From Chromera velia (Eukaryota > Sar > Chromeraceae), in contig JAHBMJ010000357.1 in the NCBI GenBank assembly GCA_018398765.1, positions 23,747 through 49,968 of the forward strand: a stretch of DNA of 26,222 bases, read 5' to 3'. Below, in pieces: positions 10,679-19,441 of the stretch. The position numbers and the translations under genes are program-made. Each line of letters begins with the position of its first letter. Position 1 is the stretch's first letter. The notes beneath the pieces are model-generated. The model was not told the origin of the DNA. It made no database searches and worked only from the letters and a program-made list of their open reading frames with translations.

Positions 10679-10694
10679 TGGTAGCAGCAGAGCC
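10679..10694 (+). promoter_or_regulatory. Primer-binding site, initiator-Met-tRNA-like
   Basis: TGGTAGCAGCAGAGCC starts at the first base after the 5' LTR. It resembles the complement of the 3' end of initiator methionine tRNA (TGGTAGCAGAGC) except for three extra bases (CAG or GCA) in the middle. Confidence 0.65.
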
Positions 10695-10757
10695 CCGGTC
10701 CTCTACCTCAGGGAGACCCCGCTCTGCCTCTCAACCGTTGTTTGAAGTGCGGGCAGG

Positions 10758-12580
10758 ATGAATCCGTCTGCTATCACTCCTGAGCTCATCCAGCAGCTCA
10801 TTCAAACTCAATAGCAGCAACAAGCTGAAATCTAAGCACTGCAGGTCCAAAACGGGCAGTTAACTCAACAGAATCAACAGCTACACCAAGAGCTGATCAA
10901 CCATCAGTAGACAGTCGTGACAGCACAACAGGGCACCGCGGGGAACAGCCCCCCAGCGGCCGTGAAGTTAAACTTGAAACTCAAAGAGCCGTTCACGTAC
11001 ACAAGCAGTCGTAAACAATTCCCAGATTCAAATTTGGCTCCGTACGACAGAGAGATGGCTTCGCTTGTCGTGAGCGTCGGAAGCTGAGAAATGCGAAGCA
11101 GCATATTAGTACCTATCCTGTTCCCTGCAGACTCTGAGGTGGTACGAGCTCGAAAACCTCTGAACGCCGTTCCAGGGGTGGAAGAATTTCAAAGAGACGA
11201 TTGGGAAGAAATTCAAAGACCCAAATGCTCAGACACGTTTGTGAAAGGAAGTCTGAGCGATGAAATGTAGGAACAAGACAGTATAGAAGTACACCGATGA
11301 CTTCATAGAGAAGGCCATGCAAATTGAGGATATTACAGAAGCCGACCTGCTGCACGACTACCTCAAAGGATTGCCAACTGACATTCATCTCGCTGTGAAG
11401 CGTCGGGGAGTCACGGGATTTGAGGCTGTCATGACAGTGGCAGACGAGGAAGACCAATTGATCCGAGGCAAGCGCGCTGATGGGGGCGGGCATGCGGTGC
11501 AACAGCATAACACGGATGGGCCTGCACCGATGGAAATAGATCGATTGTCGTGCCTATACGCGCTGTCGCACGAGCAGGTGCAGAGGCACATCAGAGAAGA
11601 CAGATGTTTCAGCTGCCACCAACAGGGCCACCGGGCGAACAGGTGCCTAAAGTTCAACAACCGTCTCCTCCCCCAGCAGCTGCACCGAAACTTCCCATAC
11701 CAGTCATTTCAGCAGCAACAACAGCAGCATCAAAATGCCCCTCCCCGCCCTGACAATCGGAATTTCAGGCATATGGGGGTCGGCAACCCTCTCATGCAAC
11801 CTCAGAGTCCGGTGGTGCCCTCAAGTCTTGCACCTTCACTCATGCAGCACCAGCAGATATGGCAGCCTGCCGCATGCCCAGTCACTGACTTCTCGCCGGG
11901 GTTGTGGGGGTCGCAACAGCGGAATCAGAATGCAGGCATGCAAAACGGCTATCCATTTCGCAGATACTACTCCACGAAGACCTCCCGCGTGCCGGGGAAG
12001 CTCATCCGCTTCCACGGTCGGTTGGCAGGGGTCCCTGTTCACTGTCTATACGATCCTGGGGCAGATTCGAACTTCCTTACCCACTCCGTTGCCGAGTCAA
12101 ACCGTTTCACTCTCTGGGATCTCGATGAGCCGACCGCATGCAAGGGCGGGTTGAATGGGGGACTGCAGCTTCCGATTTCTCAGGAGGTCAAAGGCCTTCC
12201 CCTCTGCATCCAGGGCTTCAGCGCGCCTCTGGATCTCACAGTAGTCGATCTGGACAATGATTACGATGTTGTGTTGGGGATGCCCTTCTGTGAGGAATAC
12301 ATTCCTATCCTACATTACTGTGAGAAGGCCCTCACGATCCCCGCGTGTGAGTCGCCGACCGGGAGAGACTTGCTCCTGCTTGACAGCGAGGAGTACCCGG
12401 CGGAAGGGGAGGGGGAGGACTTCTTTAGCCAGAGAGAGCTCCGTCGGCTAATGAAGAGACCCAGTTCCCATGTGTATCTGTTCCATCTCGAAGCAGTGCG
12501 GAAGGGGGGGGTGAGTGATATGTTGGGGGTGCATTCCCTGCAGTCTGCCATAAGCCCGAAGACCCACCGCCCCTTTCATC
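10758..12580 (+). pseudogene. Gypsy gag-protease region, degraded
   Basis: The region probably starts at ATG 10758 with a Gln-rich N-terminal part. The frame changes near 11040 and then stays constant to about 12580. Capsid-type sequence lies at about 11100-11480. A canonical CCHC zinc knuckle, CFSCHQQGHRANRC, is at 11605-11646. A retropepsin-like domain follows at about 12000-12330, but its catalytic triplet reads D-P-G where D-S-G or D-T-G is usual. Nine internal stops (10812, 10833, 10908, 11071, 11110, 11161, 11242, 11254, 11284) interrupt the first third; after 11317 the frame is open for 501 codons. The open frame runs on past 12580 out of the pol frame. Confidence 0.85.
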
Positions 12581-15500
12581 TTTCCCTCCTGACCATCCTA
12601 TCAATTCTTCGACCTACACGGGATTCCAAAAGCACCTCCAGAGCAAAGAGGTTCCACCCAGCGTCCGACCGGTTCTCAAAAAACATTTTGATCGGTTCCC
12701 AGACGAGCTCCCGGGTCTCCCGCCCCACTGAAAGATCGAGTGTGAGATCAAGCTCGAGGCAGGGCACTCTCCTCCTGCAAGAGCACCCTACCGACTGTCA
12801 TACGGTCAGCTTAACGAGCTGAGGCAGTAGTTAGACTCATACCTTAAGAAAGGGCATATCCGCCCTTCGACAAGTCCATACGCTGCGCCAGTCCTGTTTG
12901 TGCAGAAGGCAGACGGGACACAACGGATGTGTATCGACTTTATGGGACTTAACAAGATCACAGTCCGCGACAAATTCCCCATTTCTCACCCAGAGGAGCT
13001 GCTGAGTCGCTTCCATGGCGCAAAATTGTTCTCGTCTCTGGACTTACGGCAATACTTCCATCAGACAAGGATCAGGGAGGGAGACGAGGAGAAGATGGCA
13101 TTCGTTATAAGGTACGGCAGTTTTGAATGGCTGGTGATGCCGTTTGGTTTGTGTAACGCACCTTCCATCAGCATATGTCTCATCACGGATGTGCTCAGAC
13201 CACTCCTTGACAAGTGTGTTATTATATTTATTGATGATGTTCTTGTTTTCAGCCGCACTCCGGAGGAGCATATCGAGCACATCAACTAAGTCCTTTCCCT
13301 TTTGAGGGAATACCAGCTCTACGTCAAGGTCTCTACGTCAAGGCTTCGGACAGAGGTGAAATTTTTGGGGTTGGTGGTTAATAAGAAGGGGGTCAGACCG
13401 AGCCATGAGAAAATGCAAGGGCTCACTGAGTTTGCACAACCCACAGACCGCACTTCCCTGCACCAGTTTCTAGGACTGGCCAATTGGTTCTGCTGGTTTG
13501 TCCCGAGGTTCTTGTTTCTTGCGGGGCTTCTCACATTCCTCCTCTAGGGGAACGTCCCCTTCGAATGGAAGACTGCACAGTCGCGTCCGTTTGCTGAGCT
13601 GAAGAGGGCAATATAGGAGCACGCCACCCTTGCCTTCCCCGATCCCAGCAAGCCAGTCATTCTGGTACCCGACGCATCGCAGTCTGCAGGAGCCATTGGA
13701 GCTGTCGTCTTCTAGAGGGACTACGTAACCAGGAGATACCGCCCCCAGGCCTCGCTTTCGGCTCCCGCCATCTGACATCCACGGAAGCTAAGTACCCTGT
13801 CCGAGAGTTGGAATTTCTAGCAATTGTGCATTTCGCAAAGGTGTGGAGACACTTCCTGTCTTCAGACTCCGAAATATGGACCGATCACCAGAGCCTCACA
13901 AATTTCAGCCACCGATTGTTCGAATTTTGCTCCCTGCGAGTCCGACACTGGATTGAGTTCATGCAGGAGCTCGGCATCACTCCAAAGTACATCCCAGGGA
14001 GAGCAAACATTGTGGCAGACGCCCTTTCCCGAAACCCTCCTGCCGCACGGCAGCTCATGCCGTCTTCCGCCAAGGTTTCTTGCATGGGTTGCACTCAGCG
14101 TCTGCCTGTACGTCCCAGGCCCCTGCCGGAGGCTGTCCCAGTGTCTGTCCAGCCTATTGGGTCTTTGGGGGCAGAGTATGCTGATCTGCCCGATTTGGTT
14201 CCTGAGATTGAGGAAAGCCAGGCTCCAGTTAGGGAGGGAGATGGGCAGTAGTCTCAGGTAGGGATGGAGTTGCAAAGTTTGACAGTCTCCGCCACGCACT
14301 CACAGGCATTCCTTGATGCCTGCAGGAGGGGATACTCAGCCGATCCCTTCTTCCACCCTGTCCTTCAGCATCTGTCACAGCAGCGCCCACCCGCCCCCAC
14401 CCCTGATTTTGCCCTTCGTTTGCGAGGCATGTCGCTTCGTACCAGTCTCCTATATTTTGAGGGGAATCGTCTCTGTGTCCCTAGATCTCTGCAGGGGACT
14501 GTGATGGCTGGGGTGCACTCCACTCCACACGCTGCTCACTTTGGGATGGGGAAGACCTATCGAAAGGTGGCGTCATTGTACTACTGGCCCAAGATGTAGA
14601 GGTCAGTCGCTTCCTTTGTTCGCGCGTGCGATCGGTGTCAGAGAAGCAAGAGTCCCACTGCGGCCCGCCCCAGGCTTCTGCAGCCCCTCCCTATCCCTTC
14701 ATACCCTTGGGAGTCGACTTGCATTGACCGCCTTACTGACTTGCCGCCTTTCGGTGATGAGGGGTTTGATATGATTCTTGTAGTGCTTTGCCGGCTCATC
14801 AAGGCAGTCGTCTTGATTCCCACTCACAGCACAGCAGGAGCAGAAGAGACCGCGCAAATCTACCGCCAGCACGTTTCATGCAAGAAGGGCTTCCAGTGTC
14901 ATATCATCTGCGACCGTGACCCCCGTTTTGTTGCCCGCTTTTGGTAGACCCTCCATGCCTCCAGCGGTTCAGAAGTCGATTTTGCGACTGCATCGCACCA
15001 CGATACAGCGGGTGCCGCAGAAAAAATGAATCGCACCCTTGAGGAGACTTTGCGGTATCTGGTAGACACAAAACACTCCCGGTGGTCTGAATTTTTGTGT
15101 GAGGTGGAGTTTGCATACAACTCCTCTGTTCATAAGGGGACTGGTTTTGCACCCCTCACTCTCGATGGTGGGAAGTCCCCGCTCATCCCCCCTGCTCTCA
15201 ATCTCCCAGTCTCAGTCGAACCTTCTTTCGACACAAGGGAATTTCTGGAGGAGCACAGCCAGATGATCGCTGCAGTGAGAGATTCACTCCGCTCAGCCCA
15301 ATAAGTCATGACCCGAAACGCTAATCGCCGTCAGCGTCCCGCCGAGAACATCCGAGTAGGAGATTATGTCCTGGTGCACTACACGTGGTGGCCAGGTCCT
15401 GTGGGGAAGGGGGAAGAATATGCTAGGAAGCTTGATTCAGTTTGGTTCGGTCCATTCGAAGTCGAGACCGTTCTGCCTTGAGACAATCTGGAGGTTGTTT

Positions 15501-15778
15501 TGCCTGCTGGGAGCAGGAAGCACCCTATCATTCACATATCGTTGTGCAGGCCTTACCGTCAGCCGAGTGGGGAGATTCGCCCCCCATCTGTCTGCATGCC
15601 CGCTTGGGCCGAGGAGGAGTATGAAGTCGAGAAAATCCTTGCAGTCTGAGAGAGGGGAAAAGCCAAGCAGTACAAGGTTCTCTGGAGGGGATATCCATTG
15701 GAAGACGCATCATGGGAGCCCCTGTCATCATTGAAGAATACAAAACAAGCGATTGCCAATTTCCATGCTTCAGCTTGA
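12528..15778 (+). pseudogene. Gypsy pol region: reverse transcriptase, RNase H, integrase, chromodomain, degraded
   Basis: Reverse transcriptase spans about 12700-13300 with the catalytic FIDD motif near 13227-13238. RNase H follows (about 13640-14030, with PDAS and TDHQSL). The integrase has a His/Cys zinc region (about 14515-14650, ending CDRCQRSK) and a DDE-type core with candidate Asp, Asp and Glu kept (about 14730-15030). A chromodomain lies at about 15618-15770 (YEVEKIL ... YKVLWRGYP). The reading frame differs from that of gag-protease and shifts once more near 13720. In-frame stops are at 12729, 12828, 13287, 13545, 13614, 13713, 14249, 14597, 14945, 15302, 15479 and 15647; the natural end is TGA at 15776-15778. 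Confidence 0.9.
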
Positions 15779-15796
15779 GTGAGGCGTACAGGCCAT

Positions 15797-15811
15797 GGGG
15801 GGGGGAGAGGG
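15797..15811 (+). promoter_or_regulatory. Polypurine tract of the gypsy element
   Basis: A run of G and A (nine G, then AGAGG-type purines) ends two bases before the 3' LTR. It lies directly after the pol stop and would prime plus-strand synthesis. The two bases CA between tract and LTR match the dinucleotide an integrase removes from unintegrated ends. Confidence 0.8.
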
Positions 15812-15813
15812 CA

Positions 15814-16133
15814 CGTTACGTTATGGCTTGTACGGCGACTTGATCACCCGTTAAACTTGCTAGAACTGGGACTGGGAAACTAACTTCGCAATACTAAGCC
15901 CAGCCGGCATTAATTAAGTGCACTAAGAGAATTAAGTGACAGACTGATAATACAGAGAAAGAAATAATAGACTTGCAATATAGAAATAAATAGAAGCATG
16001 CCGTACAGTCTTCGTCCATCTGTATCGCTTGAATAGAGTCCTTGGAAGTGAACTCTGAGTGACAGACTTAAGGAGGTAAGGTATGATAAGTCCCTAACTA
16101 GACTACGTTCTTAGTCTAGGAGGAAATCTGACG
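15814..16133 (+). repeat. 3' LTR of the gypsy element
   Basis: 320 bases match 10359-10678 with eight differences counted by eye, all transitions. It is followed by the right copy of the CCATC target duplication. Confidence 0.9.
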
Positions 16134-16138
16134 CCATC
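16134..16138. repeat. Target site duplication CCATC, right copy
   Basis: It matches 10354-10358 and marks the right boundary of the gypsy insertion. Confidence 0.9.
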
Positions 16139-16632
16139 CTCTGCTTCTTGGTTGAACTTCTTGGTGACAGACGAGAATCTGTCCCAGAGCGAAGGTGACA
16201 GATCGGAAGAGAGCGCCCGACTCTTGCGTGAAATCGGTACGAAAGCCTGGCTCCAGGTGAAGAGGCTCAGATAAAGCTGCACAGACGGAGCCGCCTGGAG
16301 TGCGTTCCATTTGGTATACAGGCCTGCCACTTCCACAGGGAAGGGAAGTGCTCCCAGAGTGAAGGGACTCCCTCCGAGGCAAAATGCTCCAAGGGATTCC
16401 CGAACGGAGATGTTCGGAAGTGGTTCTCATCCTTGTATGTGGATGAAGTGATCGTTGATGCTGGTAACAGAATGCGAAGCACCAAGATAAGGTCGTGACT
16501 ACGAGTAACGCAAAGAGCAGCTGCCTCTGTCCCTTCTGCCAAGTTACCGATTGAGATTCCTTAAATTTATGTTAGGAGAGCAAGTGAAAAAGAGTGAATG
16601 AGGCTACCCAGTCGTCCCGGGAGCCCGCACCA
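16139..16632 (+). other. Internal region of the small LTR element, right fragment
   Basis: This is the continuation of 10248-10358 beyond the gypsy insertion. The first 136 bases extend the open stretch that starts at 10267 and stop at 16272-16274. Further open pieces occur on both strands (for example minus 16116-16430) but carry no recognisable motif. No purine tract is visible before the right repeat. Confidence 0.45.
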
Positions 16633-16951
16633 CATGAAGCAACAGCTAGTGTATGAGCGTCAGAGCTACTCAGTGCTAGGCTATAGCTTCACCTATATAT
16701 AATCTCAATCTCGTAGCCTCATCGACAGAAGGAGTGTTAATGTACGGTTTTGCTGCTTAGCCTCTAGATATATAGGCCAGTTTGATGCAGTACTTTCTGC
16801 CTGATTGCATTTATGCATGCTCTATCGATCCGACGTGCATGCTGCATGCATGTGCATGCCTTTTTGCGTCACCTGTGCTCACGCTTTGCATGCAGGCCGT
16901 GAAGCTTCGACTTGGCACGGATTGACTTGACTTTGTTGGTGCCACTTTACG
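16633..16951 (+). repeat. Right LTR of the small non-autonomous element
   Basis: 319 bases match 9916-10247. It begins CATGAAGC where the left copy has CGTGAAGC, and ends TTTACG. It is followed at once by the right ATAGT target duplication (16952-16956). Confidence 0.75.
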
Positions 16952-17206
16952 ATAGTGATAAATACTAGTCGCACGTAACCGTATGTTACTGGTCATATAA
17001 TTTGAATATATAATTTTCACATCATTTATGCCCAGCGGGGAACTAATCAATGAATCAATTAATTATACAAGTGTTTAAAAACCTGTGAATTTGAATGATT
17101 GAATCTAAACCTAGTTTATTAGTTGAGAAAATTAAAGTTGGTCTGGACGTACTTTGCTTGGCGATCAGGTAAAAGAATAAACCAACCGGTTTTGGCACTC
17201 TGGCCT
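16952..17206. repeat. Tandem unit 1, right part (after the insertion)
   Basis: From 16957 this AT-rich piece matches 18374-18630 of unit 2, including the end ACTCTGGCCT. It directly joins the start of unit 2, so the two units are head to tail. Its first five bases are the right copy of the ATAGT duplication. Confidence 0.85.
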
Positions 17207-17334
17207 GACCTTCTTTCTCTCAGTTCACTTGTATTCCATTGTTTTTCTTTTCACGCTCTGTACTATGGTGTTGGCGTTCCTCCCTCCTTTTTTTTATGCT
17301 GCCAGTGTTGTCTAAACTTGTCTCATATGTTTTT

Positions 17335-17880
17335 TTTTGTGCTGCCTATGTTGTTTTTCGCTGTTTTTGTCTCAACTCTTTTTCTTTGCTGCTACCTGGA
17401 CGTGTTATGTTTCACTTGTTTTGTTTTATCTCTTTTTCTTGCTGCTGACTGTGTTGTCTTTTGCTTGTTCTTTCTTAGCTCTTTTTCTTTGCTGCTGCCT
17501 GTACGTGTTGTCTTTCGCTTGTGTTGTTTCAGATATTTTTCTTGCTGCTGGCTGTGTTGTCTTTCGCTTGTTCTTTCTCAGGTTTTTTTCTTGCTGCTGC
17601 CTGTACGTGTTGTCTTTCGCTTATGTTGTTCCAGATATTTTTTTTACAGCTGGCTGTGTTGTCTTTTACTTATTCTTTCTCAGGTCTTTTTCTTGCTGCT
17701 GCCTGTACGTGGTGTCTTTCGCTTGTTTTGTTCCAGATATTTTTCTTGCTGCTGGCTGTGTTGTCTTTCGCTTATTCTTTCTCAGGTCTTTTTCTTTGCT
17801 GTTGCCTGTTCATGTTGTCTTTCGATTGTTTTGTCTCCTCTTTTTCTCGCTGCCGCCTGTGCTATCTTTTCGCTCGTTTT
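17335..17880 (+). repeat. T/C/G-only minisatellite, about 49-55 bp monomers (copy 2)
   Basis: About ten monomers have the same core as at 9056-9415. Monomers alternate between a short form ending TTCTTTCTCAGG and a longer form ending TTGTTCCAGATA, giving a dimer period of roughly 104 bases. Confidence 0.8.
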
Positions 17881-18241
17881 GTCTCGGGCCCTTGGCTCTT
17901 TTAGGAAGACTTTTCCCTGTTTCTACCTGTTTCGTACTGTGTTGGCTTTCGTGGTCTTTGGCTTGTTCTTTCTCAACTCTTTTTCTGTTTTCTGGTCTGG
18001 TTACTGCCTGCCTATAGCTGACTGCATGTGCTAGTGCATGTGTTGTTTTTCGTTTGTTTTCTGACCACTTTTCCTTGCTGCATAGTACTGCAAAGCAACT
18101 TGCTATTCAAATTGCCTGTGCTACTTTATATTGTTTCAAGATAGATAGTACAATTTCTTTTTTTTCGTTATTTTTTCAACTTTTTTGTTTAAATTTAAGT
18201 CTTAAAATGTTGTGAGATGGCTTTTAATTCTATATATTCTA

Positions 18242-18295
18242 GGTTTTATGATCGTGAACGTTTTTCCACTCAAAAACGAAAAAAGGTTTTATGAT
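18242..18295. repeat. Perfect hairpin flanked by direct repeats (copy 2)
   Basis: The CGTTTTT-CCACTC-AAAAACG hairpin at 18259-18278 lies between two GGTTTTATGATCG copies (18242-18254 and 18285-18297). Stem, loop and spacing are identical to 9764-9817. Confidence 0.75.
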
Positions 18296-18630
18296 CGATT
18301 TCTAGATTAGTAATATGTTTAATTCAGTGTTGATTATAATCTAGGTATAACAACACGGTGTTAACACCTATAGCAATAAATACTAGTCGCACGTAACCGT
18401 ATGTTACTGGTTATATAGTTTCAATTTGAATATATAATTTTCATATCATATATGCCCATCGGGGAACTAATCAATGAATCAATTAATTACACAAGTGTTT
18501 AAAAACCTGTGAATTTGAATGATTAAATCTAAACCTAGTTTATTAATTGAGAAAATTAAAGTCGCTCTGGACGTATTTTGCTTGGCGATCAGGTAAAAGA
18601 ACAAACCAACCGGTTTCGGCACTCTGGCCT

Positions 18631-19441
18631 CGTCACTGAGTCATCAGGGATTCACTGTTCCTACAAGATCACCGCACACCTTTTTCATTTAAAGATAATG
18701 TCTGTCCCTCGGACAGAGCATCAGAGCTGTAAAGAACTCTTCTGGAGTAATTTCCAACACCTCACTTGGTGAAGCGGGGCCGTGAAGCTTTATTATCGTA
18801 TTACTGGTGTAGTTATGTACCTAAACAGTTACACTGCGGTGAGTTTTAAAGAAGAATGTAACTGAAACGTAGTTGAATGCAGTCAAATTAACCAGCATTA
18901 TAATAAAAGAAATTAAAAGTTCACGGACCTAGTTAAGCCATGTCAGGCCGCCGGCGGTCTCATTTGAAAAAAGTAAAAATTAAGCAAATAATTAATGCAT
19001 ATCATCAAACCGTCAATCAAGTAACTCAAGTAAAAAGGTGGGCAGATGTACCCCCAGCGACTAGCCCAGCGATTCATGCAACCAGACCAATACCCTGAAC
19101 CAGTACGCCGTTCAATTCGGTTTAATTCACATCTGCACACAATTAAGCCCGCCGTCAAGAGACCTAAAGTTGGACAGATGCACCCGCCTGCGTTGACAAT
19201 GAAACCTCAGTTTACATCCGATAGAGCAGACGAACAAATACATGTTTTCTGTAATGATTCGCACAGACAGACGCTGGGTGGAGCCAGAACGAGAGACCGG
19301 GCATGAAGAAGGAAGGAGTCCCAGCCTGCTCCCCTCTATGCTCCCTTCTGTACATCTTATGCAGTCGATCGGACATTCCCCCTGCCTGGATGAGAGAATG
19401 GAGACAGTCGTCGTGTCAGACAGAAACAAAAAAAATCAACA
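18631..19441. other. Intergenic region between the repeat island and ADA2
   Basis: I see no gene here. A perfect 7-bp hairpin TCTGTCC-CTC-GGACAGA lies at 18701-18717. The part next to 19441 should include the ADA2 3' untranslated region, since ADA2 is on the minus strand. Open frames of 60-100 codons on both strands (19046-19478) show no recognisable domain. Confidence 0.5.

Larger units (their letters stand above)
10359..16133 (+). mobile_element. Ty3/gypsy chromovirus-type LTR retrotransposon, inactive
   Basis: The element is 5775 bases long: 320-bp LTRs, primer-binding site, gag, protease, reverse transcriptase, RNase H, integrase, chromodomain, purine tract, 3' LTR. This order (RT before integrase) defines Ty3/gypsy, and the C-terminal chromodomain places it with the chromoviruses. 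The LTRs differ at eight positions that I could count (about 2.5 percent), all transitions. The coding part holds 21 internal stops and at least two to three frame changes, so the copy cannot make a normal polyprotein. It sits in the internal region of an older LTR element with a clean 5-bp target duplication. Confidence 0.92.
9916..16951 (+). mobile_element. Small LTR-flanked element interrupted by a gypsy insertion
   Basis: Two direct repeats (9916-10247 and 16633-16951) bound an internal region of about 605 bases, now split at 10358/16134 by the gypsy element. Flanking ATAGT duplications and the empty site in tandem unit 2 show that this is an insertion. Without the gypsy element it would be about 1.26 kb, the size class of TRIM-like non-autonomous LTR retrotransposons. 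I found no reverse transcriptase, no clear primer-binding site after the left repeat and no strong purine tract before the right one, so the LTR assignment rests on structure. Another element type with long direct repeats remains possible. Confidence 0.65.
17207..18630. repeat. Tandem duplicated unit 2, uninterrupted
   Basis: This is the complete version of the unit: minisatellite (about 17335-17880, several monomers more than unit 1), conserved tail, hairpin with direct repeats (18242-18295), the empty insertion site CCTATAGCAATAAATACTAG (about 18367-18386), and the AT-rich end. It has an extra perfect palindrome GGTGTTAACACC at 18357-18368 that unit 1 lacks. The 303-codon open frame at 17123-18034 arises from the A-poor minisatellite and I do not call it a gene. 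Confidence 0.85.

Noticed and set aside
10758-15778. Stop-codon reassignment as explanation for the many in-frame TAG, TAA and TGA codons in the gypsy element
   Set aside because: All three stops are affected and would have to mean Gln and Arg, while the host genes here end normally at TGA or similar and use no internal stops. Decay by C-to-T change is simpler.
16116-16542. Minus-strand open frames of 91-104 codons downstream of the gypsy element
   Set aside because: They cross the LTR or target-site boundary or lack any motif, and no splice signals or start context support a gene.
17123-18034. 303-codon open frame, Phe/Leu/Cys-rich, resembling a multi-pass membrane protein
   Set aside because: It is a translation of the A-poor minisatellite; all three forward frames are open in the array, and copy 1 (8966-9556) shows the same with a different length.
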